Source of the DNA: Gammaproteobacteria bacterium
GTDB taxonomy: Bacteria > Pseudomonadota > Gammaproteobacteria > Steroidobacterales > Rariloculaceae
Reading direction: 5' to 3'
DNA length: 64,000 nt
NCBI GenBank assembly: GCA_036381015.1
Contig: DASVDR010000025.1
Location: 1-64,000, forward strand
This document shows, piece by piece, positions 1 through 10,551 of this stretch. The notes under the pieces were generated by a model. The model did no database searches, had not been told where the DNA came from, and was given only the letters and a program-made list of their open reading frames with translations. Within the stretch, counting starts at the first letter, position 1. Each line of letters starts with the position of its first letter. The position numbers and the translations under genes are program-made.

Positions 1-67
1 CACGCCGGCAGTGCGTCCCTGCGGCTCGTCCGCGGCCGTCCCTGGCCGCGGACGGTCTCCGAAGGAC
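1..67 (-). repeat. Structured palindromic repeat, copy 1 (truncated by window start)
   Basis: Read on the minus strand this matches the copies at 214-330, 25819-25932 and 63910-64000. It has an inner hairpin with arms 28-37 and 44-53 (10 bp, perfect) around a six-base AGGGAC loop, then the conserved GAGCCGCAGGGACGC stretch. One outer-stem arm (54-67) is present; its partner lies outside the window. Confidence 0.8.
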
Positions 68-213
68 GATGCTTGCGGCACGTTCCCCCAAACGCCGCGG
101 TGCCCTCGGCAAGACCTCCCCACAGCGGCCGCGCGCGTTTCGCCACCATTGCTCCGCTCGGCAATGCGGCGACGTGTCGAACGCGGATCGCTCATGAACG
201 GCACGCCGTGTCC

Positions 214-330
214 GCGGAGGGCTGTGTGGGTGGGGCCTTTCGGGACGCTCCGCGACAGGGATGTCGCGGAGCGAGCCCCAGGGATGGGTTCACGGCGGTC
301 CCGAAAGGGCCCACCCACACAGCCCTCCGC
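214..330 (+). repeat. Structured palindromic repeat, copy 2 (complete, 117 bp)
   Basis: The outer inverted-repeat arms 214-246 and 298-330 (33 nt each) match with a single mismatch. Inside are a perfect 10-bp hairpin (247-256 with 263-272) closed by an AGGGAT loop at 257-262, and a second small hairpin (CCC 277-279, loop AGGGAT 280-285, GGG 286-288) followed by a CACGGCG string. The stems differ completely in sequence from the other copies while the loops are kept. Confidence 0.88.
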
Positions 331-395
331 ACCGCCGCTGCGCACACACCACCGCCGCGCACCACCGCTGCGCACCACGCCGCCGCTGCGCACCA
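331..395 (+). repeat. Short degenerate tandem repeat
   Basis: About four imperfect units related to CCGCTGCGCACCA, 13 to 20 bp long, lie directly between the palindromic repeat and the mnmA start. Variation in unit length suggests slippage. No gene is evident here. Confidence 0.55.
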
Positions 396-400
396 TCGCG

Positions 401-418
401 TTGATACAATCGCGGTCA
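401..418 (+). promoter_or_regulatory. Putative -10 region of mnmA, possibly leaderless
   Basis: TACAAT at 405-410 resembles a sigma-70 -10 box. A start about seven bases downstream would coincide with the ATG at 418. No Shine-Dalgarno-like string precedes the ATG and no clear -35 is seen. This is inference from spacing alone. Confidence 0.35.
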
Positions 419-1602
419 TGACTGCGGGCCCTGTCATCGTCGCATTGTCCGGCGGCGTCGATTCCGCCGTGGCCGCCTGGTTACTGCGGGAAGCCGGGCA
501 CGACGTCGAATGCCTCCACATGACCAATTGGGAGGACGACGACGGCTACTGCGATGCGGCTCGGGATTTCCACGACGCCCGCCGCGTCTGCCGCCTGCTC
601 GGCGTCCCGCTTCATCGGGTGAATTTCGCCCGCGAATATCGCGAGCGCGTCTTCGCCCGATTCCTCGAGGAATCACGCCGCGGCCGCACGCCGAATCCCG
701 ACGTGCTCTGCAATCGCGAGATCAAGTTCGGCGTGCTGCGCCGCTACGCGCGCCGCCTCGGCGCACGCGCTCTTGCCACCGGGCACTACGCGCGCCTCGA
801 CACCGCCGGCGGGCGGCCCTTGCTGCTGAAGGGGCGCGACCGCGGCAAGGACCAGAGCTATTTCCTGCACGCCGTGCACGAGGAGGACCTCGAGGACGTG
901 CTGTTTCCGCTCGGCGACCTCACGAAGGACGAAGTCCGGGGCATCGCGCGCCGCGCCCGCCTGCCCGTCGCCGAGAAAAAGGACAGCACCGGAATCTGCT
1001 TCATCGGCGAGCGGCCGTTCGCGGAGTTTCTTGCGCGGTTCGTGGCTGCGCAGCCCGGCCCGATCCGTGCAATCGACGGCACGATGCTCGGCACCCACCG
1101 CGGGCTCGCCTTTTACACGCTCGGCCAGCGCCGCGGGCTCGGCATCGGCGGCGTCGCCGCACGCGCGAATGCGCCGTGGTACGTGGTCGAAAAGAATCTC
1201 GAGCGCAACGAGCTGCTGGTCGCGCAGGGGCACGACCATCCGGCGCTGCTCTGTCAGCGGCTGCGCGCCACCGGCCTGCATTGGATCAACGGCCCGCCGC
1301 GCGGCTGGGACGACGGCGCGCCTCTCGTGTGCTCCGCGAAGACGCGCTACCGGCAGCGCGACCAGCGCTGCGCAACCGTACGCACCGGTTCCGATGCGAT
1401 CGAGGTGACCTTCGAGCAGCCACAGAGGGCCGTGACACCCGGGCAGTACGTCGTGCTGTACGACGGCGAGCGCTGTCTCGGCGGCGCCGTGATCGACGTT
1501 GCAGAGCGCGTCGACGCCGGCATCGCGAGCACCGGCGAGCCGCCCGCGTTCACGGCGATCGAGGACGGATGCGTCGCCCTCGGTGTCGACGCCGCGGGCT
1601 AG
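418..1602 (+). CDS. mnmA: tRNA-specific 2-thiouridylase MnmA
   Basis: The 394-residue protein catalyses ATP-dependent 2-thiolation of the wobble uridine of Lys, Glu and Gln tRNAs in the cytoplasm, with sulfur relayed from the IscS/Tus chain. The N-terminus carries the PP-loop SGGVDS (about residues 9-14). The nucleophilic cysteine is in CNREIKFG near residue 100 and the second catalytic cysteine in DSTGICFIGER near 200; both are present. The frame stays open upstream to about position 73, but that part is proline/histidine-rich, crosses the repeat at 214-330 and has no homology character. The ATG at 418, giving MTAGPVIVALSGG, is therefore the start. Length matches the family (about 360-390). 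It stands alone ahead of acnA. Confidence 0.96.
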   Translation: MTAGPVIVALSGGVDSAVAAWLLREAGHDVECLHMTNWEDDDGYCDAARDFHDARRVCRLLGVPLHRVNFAREYRERVFARFLEESRRGRTPNPDVLCNREIKFGVLRRYARRLGARALATGHYARLDTAGGRPLLLKGRDRGKDQSYFLHAVHEEDLEDVLFPLGDLTKDEVRGIARRARLPVAEKKDSTGICFIGERPFAEFLARFVAAQPGPIRAIDGTMLGTHRGLAFYTLGQRRGLGIGGVAARANAPWYVVEKNLERNELLVAQGHDHPALLCQRLRATGLHWINGPPRGWDDGAPLVCSAKTRYRQRDQRCATVRTGSDAIEVTFEQPQRAVTPGQYVVLYDGERCLGGAVIDVAERVDAGIASTGEPPAFTAIEDGCVALGVDAAG

Positions 1603-1619
1603 CCCCGTCCGTCGCTTGC

Positions 1620-1625
1620 TATAAT
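1620..1625 (+). promoter_or_regulatory. Perfect -10 box upstream of acnA
   Basis: TATAAT lies 41 bases before the acnA ATG in a GC-rich context, predicting a leader of about 35 nt. No good -35 hexamer is seen 16-18 bases upstream, so strength is uncertain. Confidence 0.5.
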
Positions 1626-1666
1626 TCCTTTTTCGCCGTCCACAGCAGCTCCCCGAGGTCTTCGTG

Positions 1667-4318
<2,652 letters not shown>

Positions 4319-4328
4319 GAAGCACCGT

Positions 4329-4344
4329 CCCGCCCGAGGGCGGG
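4329..4344. terminator. Possible hairpin between convergent genes
   Basis: CCCGCCC (4329-4335) can pair with GGGCGGG (4338-4344) between the acnA stop and the convergent gene ending at 4385. There is no T tract, so it could be only a GC-rich palindrome. Confidence 0.35.
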
Positions 4345-4384
4345 GCCGGCGTGAGCCGAGCGTGAAGGCGGGTCGCGCGCCGTG

Positions 4385-4828
4385 TTACGGCGCGCCGAAC
4401 GCGGCCTGCACCGCCTGCACGTCGATGTGCGCCTGGAGGCCCGACATGAAGGCTATCACCTGAGGGTGAGTCATCAGGCCTTGCATCGCGACTTGCCCGA
4501 GCACCTGAAAGCTCGCCTCGAACGCGCTCCCCCCCTCGTAGGTCAGAGCCTGCTCGGTCTCGGACTTGCATCGTTCGGTCAGCAGCGTCACGAAGAGCTG
4601 CGCCGCCCCGCGGTTCAGCTCGTCCGCCCGCTCGCTCGAGACGTTGCCGAGCTCGCTGACGCTCGGATGGGCGGCCATCGCGGCGAACACCCACCTCATC
4701 AGCATTTCCCGGTCCGCCTCGCTGGTGGTGCGGACGAGGCACTTCGCGAGCTCGTCCGTGAACGGACCCGCATAGCTCGGCGTCGACGCGAGCAGCGCAA
4801 CGAGGATCGCCAGGGCCTTCGGTTTCAT
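4385..4828 (-). CDS. Secreted hypothetical protein
   Basis: The 147-residue protein has a clear Sec signal peptide (MKPKALAILVALLAS, cleavage near TPSYA-GPF, about residue 21) and is probably periplasmic. The mature part is helical, with two cysteines (CLVRTT near residue 30 and ERCKSE near 87) that could form a disulfide. The C-terminal half (GLMTHPQVIAFMSGL) looks amphipathic. I do not recognise a named domain. It converges with acnA and has its own upstream gap of about 250 bp shared with the divergent DUF4159 gene, so it is likely monocistronic. No function is assigned. Confidence 0.75.
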   Translation of the reverse strand: MKPKALAILVALLASTPSYAGPFTDELAKCLVRTTSEADREMLMRWVFAAMAAHPSVSELGNVSSERADELNRGAAQLFVTLLTERCKSETEQALTYEGGSAFEASFQVLGQVAMQGLMTHPQVIAFMSGLQAHIDVQAVQAAFGAP

Positions 4829-5080
4829 GTGATTCCTTTCGCGGCGAGATCGAGCCGACGACGCCGGCGGTAGAGTCGTTGCCGCGCATGCACCGTAGCA
4901 GACCCGGTTGCACGCCGGAACGGATCAGTTCACACAACAGCGTTGACGAGCCCGCCCGAGGGCTCGCCCTCGCGAGAGCGTGCTGCGGCGCGTGCCGGCC
5001 GCTACCGATCCGAGCGGACGGCGGCAAGGCCCTTCGGTCTGCACGCGCTCGGTCCGTCGGCTGCGGTAGACTCGGGCTAG

Positions 5081-5845
5081 ATGCCGCGCTTCGCCGACAA
5101 GCTCGCCGCGCTCGCCGCCGTGCTCCTTTGCACGTTGACGCACGGCGGCCCGCGAGCGGACGACGCCGAGCCCGACGCGGCGGAGTTTCATTTCGCGCGA
5201 CTCGCGTTCGGCGCATTCGGCAGCCGGTTCGGCATCGGCCGCGGCGAGCCGTGGCTCCGGGATTGGCCCGACGCCGACTACCATTTCATGCAGGGCGTGC
5301 GCCGGCTGACGCGGATCGACGCCGCCGACGGCAGCCGGCAGGTCGGGCTTCTGGGCGAGGATCTCTTCGACTATCCGGTGATCTACGCGGTCAAGGTCGG
5401 ATTCATGCGGCTCGACGACCGCGAAGCCGCGCAATTGCGCGAGTACCTGCTCCGCGGCGGCTTCCTGATCGTCGACGACTTCCACGGCCCCGCGGAATGG
5501 GACGAGTTCGCCGCCTCGATGGCCCGCGTGTTCCCTGATCGGCCCATCCTCGACATGCCGGACGCGGACGAGGTTTTTCACGTGCTCTACGATCTCGATC
5601 AGCGCGTGCAGATCCCGGGTCGCCAGGCCGTATTGAGCGGCGTCACTTGGGAGCACCCGCAAGGCGTGCCCGCCCGATGGCGCGGCATCTACGACGACGA
5701 CGGCCGACTGATGATCGCGATCAACTTCAACATGGATCTCGGCGACGCGTGGGAGCACGCCGACGACGCGTTCTACCCCGAGCCGCTGACCGCGCTCGCT
5801 TACCGGTTCGGCGTGAATTACCTCGTCTACGCGATCACGCACTGA
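5081..5845 (+). CDS. DUF4159 domain-containing periplasmic protein
   Basis: The 254-residue protein resembles the DUF4159 family, which has a glutamine-amidotransferase-like fold and is often found near MoxR/VWA gene sets, although none are adjacent here. It has a hydrophobic N-terminus (KLAALAAVLLCTLTHGG) likely to be a signal peptide. Typical family segments follow: FHFARLAFG (about residue 45), WPDADYHFMQGVRRLT (about 65-80), FDYPVIYAVKVGFM, and LREYLLRGGFLIVDDFHG (about 125-142). The length matches the family. It converges with the PepSY gene at 5911. Biochemical role unknown; the fold assignment rests on family memory. Confidence 0.8.
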   Translation: MPRFADKLAALAAVLLCTLTHGGPRADDAEPDAAEFHFARLAFGAFGSRFGIGRGEPWLRDWPDADYHFMQGVRRLTRIDAADGSRQVGLLGEDLFDYPVIYAVKVGFMRLDDREAAQLREYLLRGGFLIVDDFHGPAEWDEFAASMARVFPDRPILDMPDADEVFHVLYDLDQRVQIPGRQAVLSGVTWEHPQGVPARWRGIYDDDGRLMIAINFNMDLGDAWEHADDAFYPEPLTALAYRFGVNYLVYAITH

Positions 5846-5910
5846 CGACGCGCACGTTCGCGTGCTCGGCGGCCCGGCGCGCTCGCCGCGCCGGGCTGCG
5901 ACGCGGGGAC

Positions 5911-6846
5911 TTACGAAGCCGGCGCGCGGATCGCCGATCCCGGCGCGGTACGATCGCGCAGCCAGCGGCGGCGAACGACGCGGCGCCACCACATCGTGAA
6001 CCCGGTGACGAACAACACCGCCGGCACGAGTCCGAGCAGCGCCCAGGTGAAGCGGATGCCGAGGCCGCCGAACCGGCCGAAATGGAGCTTGATCAGCGCG
6101 AGCAGCAAGCCCTCGCCTGGCCTCGAAAGATCGCTCGGATCCGAGTCGAGACCGTCCATCACCGCTTCGAACGGCTGCGGAAACGCGAAGTACACTCCGG
6201 TGACGGCCCACCCGAGAAGCAGCGCGAAGCACCAGAACCCGAGCACGCTGTGCAGCTGCCAGCTCAGGCGCGGAGCGCCGCGGCCGCGCCGCATCGTCAA
6301 CGCATAACGCCAGCGGCGCCGACCCGGCCACCAAATCACGGCGCCGGTGAGCACGAGCGCAGTGCAGAGCACCCCGGCCGCCCCGTTGAGCTTGCGGCCG
6401 GTTTCCCCGGCGAGGAGATCGTCGTGCAGGCGCACGATCCACTCCATGACGCGCACGCCTGCGGGAAAAGGAGAGCCGAGGTCGCGCCCGGTGTACGGGT
6501 CGACGAGCCGGCTGATCTCGATGCCGTCGCGCTCGAGCGCGACCTGCACCGGCCGCTCCGGGCGGCGGGGCTCGCTGATCCGCACGAGCCGGTAGCCCGG
6601 ATAGCGCGGCGCGAGCGCGGCCTCGAGCGCAGACCGATCGAGACGCGTTTCGCCCACCGTTTCGACCGTTCGCGGAATCAGCGCGAAGTTCACCTCGCGT
6701 CGAAACACCGCGACGCTGCCGCTCACGCTGATCACGACGACATAGACTCCGAGCACGATGCCGGTCCAGAGGTGCACTTGGAACAGCGCGCGGCGCAGGC
6801 GCGAGCTCTGCGGCCGGTCGACCCACGTGGCCTTCGGCGCCGGCAT
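5911..6846 (-). CDS. PepSY-associated transmembrane protein
   Basis: The 311-residue inner-membrane protein starts with the family hallmark RALFQVHLWTGIVLG, a first membrane helix at about residues 20-45. A periplasmic PepSY-like region (about 50-130) follows, then three further helices around AAGVLCTALVLTGAVIWW (about 165), SVLGFWCFALLLGWAVTGVYF (about 200) and LLGLVPAVLFVTGFTMWW (about 270). Such proteins are often encoded beside siderophore receptors and some act as ferric-siderophore or flavin-linked reductases, but no receptor is adjacent here. It is shorter than the usual 370-500 residue members. The next gene upstream on the same strand starts 18 bp away. Confidence 0.82.
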   Translation of the reverse strand: MPAPKATWVDRPQSSRLRRALFQVHLWTGIVLGVYVVVISVSGSVAVFRREVNFALIPRTVETVGETRLDRSALEAALAPRYPGYRLVRISEPRRPERPVQVALERDGIEISRLVDPYTGRDLGSPFPAGVRVMEWIVRLHDDLLAGETGRKLNGAAGVLCTALVLTGAVIWWPGRRRWRYALTMRRGRGAPRLSWQLHSVLGFWCFALLLGWAVTGVYFAFPQPFEAVMDGLDSDPSDLSRPGEGLLLALIKLHFGRFGGLGIRFTWALLGLVPAVLFVTGFTMWWRRVVRRRWLRDRTAPGSAIRAPAS

Positions 6847-6864
6847 GCGCTCAGCCGCGAGCGC

Positions 6865-7614
6865 TCACTCGGCCGAGACCCAGAGCGGCACTTCGGTCCA
6901 CGCGTTTGCGAGACTGCGATCGAGCGCGCGGTACGCCGGCTCGAATCGCTCGACGTGACGCCAGAAACGGCGCGAGTGATTCAGCGAGAAGAGATGGCAC
7001 AGCTCGTGAATGAGCAGATATCGGACAACGGCCGGATCGAGGAACATCGCGCTCGCGTTGACGCTGATGTTGCCTTGGCCCGAGCAGCTTCCCCATCGCG
7101 TGCGCTGCAGCCGCACCTGGACCTTGTTCGGCATCCGGCCGATCGCTTCGGCTTCGCGAAGAAGCCAGGGCTTCAAATGCAGCCGCGCTTCGTCGAGCAG
7201 CCATGCGCGCAGCCGCTTTCGGGCGTCTCGATGGTCGGCGTACGCGGTCTGAACCAGCAGTCCCTGCGTGGTCACGCGCGCCCGCGGGCGCCCGCCGGCT
7301 TCGTGCCGGTACCGCACCTTCAGCGAGCGGCCGACGGCCCGCAGCGTGACCGTCGACGGCAACAGCTCGCGGTCCCCCGCGTAGCGCGTGCTGACATGCG
7401 TGCGGGCGCGCTCGATCCAATCGCGATGCTCGTCGACGAATGCTGCGATCTCTTTCGGGCGCGTACCGATCGGCACGACGAGCTCGAGCGTGTGCGGCGG
7501 CACGAGCTGCAGGAACAAGCGGCGCGCACGACGGCTTTCGCGCATGACCAGGTGGCCGCCAGCGACGAACGCCGGGTGTCGCTGGTCGTCGAGCAAGCGA
7601 AGTTGTTGCGGCAT
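6865..7614 (-). CDS. YgjP-like (DUF45) zinc metallopeptidase
   Basis: The 249-residue protein belongs to the M48-like YgjP/DUF45 group. The zinc motif HELCHLFSLNHSRRFW near the C-terminus supplies HExxH and the distal histidine, preceded by the conserved RTRWGSCSGQGNISVN segment. The N-terminal half is the usual beta-rich region. The open frame extends to 7752, but those 46 residues are Arg/Gly-rich and overlap the tatD upstream region; MPQQLRLLDD at 7614 fits the family start. Cellular substrate unknown. It diverges from tatD. Confidence 0.85.
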   Translation of the reverse strand: MPQQLRLLDDQRHPAFVAGGHLVMRESRRARRLFLQLVPPHTLELVVPIGTRPKEIAAFVDEHRDWIERARTHVSTRYAGDRELLPSTVTLRAVGRSLKVRYRHEAGGRPRARVTTQGLLVQTAYADHRDARKRLRAWLLDEARLHLKPWLLREAEAIGRMPNKVQVRLQRTRWGSCSGQGNISVNASAMFLDPAVVRYLLIHELCHLFSLNHSRRFWRHVERFEPAYRALDRSLANAWTEVPLWVSAE

Positions 7615-7643
7615 TCCCTGTCTTTGCAAGCTCCTCCCGCCCG

Positions 7644-7649
7644 TATAAT
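7644..7649 (+). promoter_or_regulatory. Perfect -10 box upstream of tatD
   Basis: TATAAT on the plus strand lies 112 bp before the tatD ATG. TTGCAA at 7624-7629 would give a 14-bp spacer, shorter than optimal. It implies an mRNA leader of about 105 nt. Confidence 0.4.
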
Positions 7650-7760
7650 AGCCGCCCGCGGTGCGGCTCGGCGAATGGTCATGAAGCCGGCGGCCGTAGC
7701 GTGGGCACCCCGGCCGCCGGCGGCCCGCCGGGGCCGCCGAGCCGCCAGTCACCCGAGAAA

Positions 7761-8564
7761 ATGCCCGAGCTCACCGACATCGGCGTCAACCTGACGCACG
7801 ACAGCTTCGATTCCGACCGGGACGCGGTCATCGAGCGGGCGGCGGCCGCCGGCGTAACACGCATGATCGTCACGGGCACTTCGGTCACCGCCAGCGCCCG
7901 GGCGGCCGAGCTTGCGATGTCGCACCCCGCCCTCTACTGCACGATCGGCGTGCATCCGCATCACGCCGACGAGCTCGATCCGCACGCCCTCGAAGCGTTG
8001 CGTGCGCTGCTCGGCCACCCGCGCGCGGTCGCGATCGGCGAATGCGGCCTCGACTTCTTTCGCAACTTCTCGCCCCGCGACGCGCAGGAGCGCGCGTTCG
8101 CGGCTCAGCTCGATCTCGCGGCCGATTGCGGGCTTCCGGTGTTCCTCCACCAGCGGGATGCGCACGATACGTTCACGTCGATCTTGAGCGCCTACCGCGA
8201 CCGCCTGGCGGGCGGCGTCGCGCACTGTTTCACCGGGGGGCCCGCGGAGCTCGATGCGTACCTCGACCTTGGGCTCTACATCGGCGTGACCGGCTGGGTC
8301 TGCGACGAGCGACGGGGAGAGGCGCTGCGCGCCGCGCTCCCGAGGATTCCGCTCGATCGGCTGCTGCTCGAGACCGACGCACCGTACTTGCTGCCGCGCG
8401 ATCTCGAGCCGAAGCCCAGGAACCGCCGCAACGAGCCGGCCTTTCTGCCGCATATCCTCGCGCACGTGGCCGCGGGCATGAACCGAAGCGCCGAGGCGAT
8501 CGCTCGCGCCGCGGCCGAGAACACCGAGCGCTTGTTTCGGCTCTCGGAACGTTCGGCCCGGTGA
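7761..8564 (+). CDS. tatD: TatD family metal-dependent hydrolase
   Basis: The 267-residue TIM-barrel nuclease (3'-5' exonuclease activity in the family) is unusually close to enterobacterial TatD proper rather than YcfH. It opens with ELTDIGVNLT, where most paralogues have DxHxH. It retains GVHPHHADE, the metal-bridging glutamate in AIGECGLDFFRNFS (about residue 95), histidines in FLHQRDAHDTF and VAHCFTG, and the catalytic aspartate in LETDAPYLLPRDL (about 205). The upstream in-frame extension to 7701 is Pro/Gly-rich without family similarity, so the ATG at 7761 is chosen. No tatABC genes are nearby; the name is historical. It converges with the NERD gene. Confidence 0.94.
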   Translation: MPELTDIGVNLTHDSFDSDRDAVIERAAAAGVTRMIVTGTSVTASARAAELAMSHPALYCTIGVHPHHADELDPHALEALRALLGHPRAVAIGECGLDFFRNFSPRDAQERAFAAQLDLAADCGLPVFLHQRDAHDTFTSILSAYRDRLAGGVAHCFTGGPAELDAYLDLGLYIGVTGWVCDERRGEALRAALPRIPLDRLLLETDAPYLLPRDLEPKPRNRRNEPAFLPHILAHVAAGMNRSAEAIARAAAENTERLFRLSERSAR

Positions 8565-8602
8565 TCCCTCCCTTTCCGATTAAAAGATTATGCCGCTTTG
8601 CT

Positions 8603-8621
8603 CGAATCCTTCTCGGATTCG
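8603..8621. terminator. Possible hairpin between tatD and the NERD gene
   Basis: CGAATCC at 8603-8609 pairs with GGATTCG at 8615-8621 around a 5-nt loop, exactly at the end of the convergent NERD gene. There is no T tract. Confidence 0.3.
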
Positions 8622-9188
8622 TCAGCGCGCGTCGCTGACCGGCTGAAGCGCCTCGCGCACACGCTCCCACTGCGGCGCGAACGCCGCCTTCAGGCGCTCG
8701 ACCTCGCCCCTGTCGGGCTTCTTGTAGCGCTCCACGAACTCGTCGGCGAGCATCACCTCGCGCGGCCGCCCCTTGCTGAAGTCCGCGGCCGGCGAAAACA
8801 CGACGTGGCCCTCGACCGGGATGTCGCGGACCAGGCGCCGCACGGCGGCGATGCGGTCGTACAGCGTGTGCTGCGGATTCGGGAACGTGAAGCGGCGCTG
8901 CCGGCTCATCACCGTCCACTCTTCCATCCGATCGCTGCCGAAGATCGTCCCTTCGAACGCCTTCGTGTCGACGACGACGAGACCGTGCGCCGTCAGCAGC
9001 AGATGCTCGAGCTCGATGTAGCCGCCCATTCCGTTCGGCACGAGCACACGGTGGGCCGAGTCGATCGCTACCGAGCGCACCGTGCTCCCGAGATCCGACT
9101 GCCGCCTGCGCCACACCAGCAACGCGAGGATCAGGGCGAGCACGAGCGCGGCGATCGCGCCGATCGCGACGAACCAGTACCCCTGCAT
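8622..9188 (-). CDS. NERD-domain (nuclease-related) membrane-anchored protein
   Basis: The 188-residue protein starts with one strong membrane helix (about residues 5-27, rich in Ala/Leu/Ile) followed by RRRQ, so the rest faces the cytoplasm. The soluble domain has the NERD pattern: IELEHLLLTAHGLVVVDTKAFEGTIFG (about 58-85), with the VDTK that corresponds to the D-xxx-E/K restriction-nuclease-like core, then W and a YDRI region. NERD proteins are weak nuclease relatives of unclear function. It sits 36 bp after thrC on the same strand; that gap is strikingly AT-rich for this genome and may hold its own promoter. Confidence 0.82.
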   Translation of the reverse strand: MQGYWFVAIGAIAALVLALILALLVWRRRQSDLGSTVRSVAIDSAHRVLVPNGMGGYIELEHLLLTAHGLVVVDTKAFEGTIFGSDRMEEWTVMSRQRRFTFPNPQHTLYDRIAAVRRLVRDIPVEGHVVFSPAADFSKGRPREVMLADEFVERYKKPDRGEVERLKAAFAPQWERVREALQPVSDAR

Positions 9189-9224
9189 GACTTTAAGTTA
9201 TTCTTTTAAATTATTGATATACAA
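9189..9224 (-). promoter_or_regulatory. AT-rich island, probable promoter of the NERD gene
   Basis: This 36-bp gap is overwhelmingly A/T in an otherwise GC-rich region. On the minus strand it reads through TGTATATCAATAATTTAAAA-like sequence just before the ATG at 9188, offering several possible -10 boxes. The exact start is not resolvable by eye. Confidence 0.4.
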
Positions 9225-10547
9225 TCACAAATCCCACTGCACGAGCTGTGCTCGGAGCGCGTCGAGCCTCGGCGGCAGCGGAATCGATTCCGCCGGTTGC
9301 TCGAGCAGCGCCGCGAGCGCGGGCGGCATGTCGATCCGCCGGCCGACGATGGGCTCCACGATGGTCTCGAACTTCGCCGGATGCGCGGTGGCCGAGACGA
9401 TCCACGGCAGCGCACGTCGCGCCCCCGGCAGCTGGTCGTGAACATGAAAACCGGTCGCCGTGTGGGGGCACCAGACTTCGTGGTAGCGACGGTCGTCCTT
9501 CGCGATCTGCGCGCGGATCGCGTCGTCGTCGACCGGATACGCCTCCACGGCCGCGCGCAGCACGTCGAAGTCCGGCAGCAGGTACCGCAGCCGCTCCATG
9601 TTGCTCGGATTGCCGACGTCCATTGCCGAGGCAAGCGTCCGCCGGCTCGGCCGCGGCTGCCAGTCGCCCGTGGCGAGGAAATCCGAGATGGTCCTGTTCG
9701 CGTTCAGCGCGAGCACGACCTCGCGGATCGGCATGCCCATCGCCTTCGCCCAGAGGCACGCGACGCCATTGCCGAGATTGCCGGTCGGGACGATGGAGCC
9801 GGCGGCGGTCCCATGTTGCCGCCAGTGCCAGAGCGCCGCCGCAGCGTGGTAAGCGGCCTGCGGCAGCAGGCGGCCGAGGTTGATGCTGTTCGCGGCCGTC
9901 AATCGGCAATGCCGGGCGAGCTCCGGGTCGACGAAAGCGGCCTTGACGAGCGCCTGGCACTCGTCGAAGGTGCCGTCCACCTCGAACGCGCGCACGTTGT
10001 CGCCCCAGCACGTGAGCTGATGTTGCTGGCGCGGCGATACCTGCCCTTTCGGGAACAACACCGCGACACGAATTCCGCGGCGCCGATGGAACGCCGCGGC
10101 GACCGCCCCGCCCGTGTCGCCGGACGTGGCGACGAGAACCGTGAGCGGCCGGCCGTCGTCGCCGGATAGCGGCAGCGCGCGTTCCGTGAGCGCTGCGAGA
10201 AAGCGCGCGCCGACGTCCTTGAAGGCCGCGGTGGGGCCGTGGAAGAGCTCGAGGACGAAGAGCGTGCCGCTGCTGCCGACCGGCTTCAGCGGCACCGGAA
10301 AACCGAGCGCCTCGCGGCAGATCGAGTCGAGCTCGGGCTCGAGCGGGCTGGCGGCGAAAAACGGCGCGAGCAGCTCCGCGGCGACGTCGGCCAGGCTTTC
10401 GGCGCGCACGGCGCCGGGCTCGAAACGCGGCAACTGCTCCGGAACGTAGAGCCCGCCGTCCGGCGCAAGGCCCTGCAGCACCGCGCCGACGATGTCCGTC
10501 TCGCGGCCCGCTCGGGTGCTGAGATAACGCATGCCGGTGCGTGCCAC
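9225..10547 (-). CDS. thrC: Threonine synthase
   Basis: The 440-residue PLP enzyme converts O-phosphohomoserine to threonine, the last step of the pathway. The PLP lysine lies in the family motif FHGPTAAFKDVGARFL (about residues 105-120). The phosphate-binding ATSGDTGGAVAAAF stretch (about 155) and PTGNLGNGVA (about 255) are intact. Size matches the E. coli-type (about 428) enzyme. The gene begins 4 bp after the thrA stop on the same strand, so it is surely cotranscribed with thrA. Homoserine kinase (thrB), which normally sits between the two, is absent here. Confidence 0.95.
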   Translation of the reverse strand: MARTGMRYLSTRAGRETDIVGAVLQGLAPDGGLYVPEQLPRFEPGAVRAESLADVAAELLAPFFAASPLEPELDSICREALGFPVPLKPVGSSGTLFVLELFHGPTAAFKDVGARFLAALTERALPLSGDDGRPLTVLVATSGDTGGAVAAAFHRRRGIRVAVLFPKGQVSPRQQHQLTCWGDNVRAFEVDGTFDECQALVKAAFVDPELARHCRLTAANSINLGRLLPQAAYHAAAALWHWRQHGTAAGSIVPTGNLGNGVACLWAKAMGMPIREVVLALNANRTISDFLATGDWQPRPSRRTLASAMDVGNPSNMERLRYLLPDFDVLRAAVEAYPVDDDAIRAQIAKDDRRYHEVWCPHTATGFHVHDQLPGARRALPWIVSATAHPAKFETIVEPIVGRRIDMPPALAALLEQPAESIPLPPRLDALRAQLVQWDL

Positions 10548-10551
10548 GCTT

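Noticed and set aside
73-417. N-terminal extension of mnmA by 115 residues
   Set aside because: The extension crosses the palindromic repeat and a tandem repeat, is Pro/His/Arg-rich, and the canonical MnmA start follows at 418.
4925-6826. 633-residue minus-strand open frame across the DUF4159 and PepSY genes
   Set aside because: It is out of frame with two well-supported genes and is Arg-rich low complexity.
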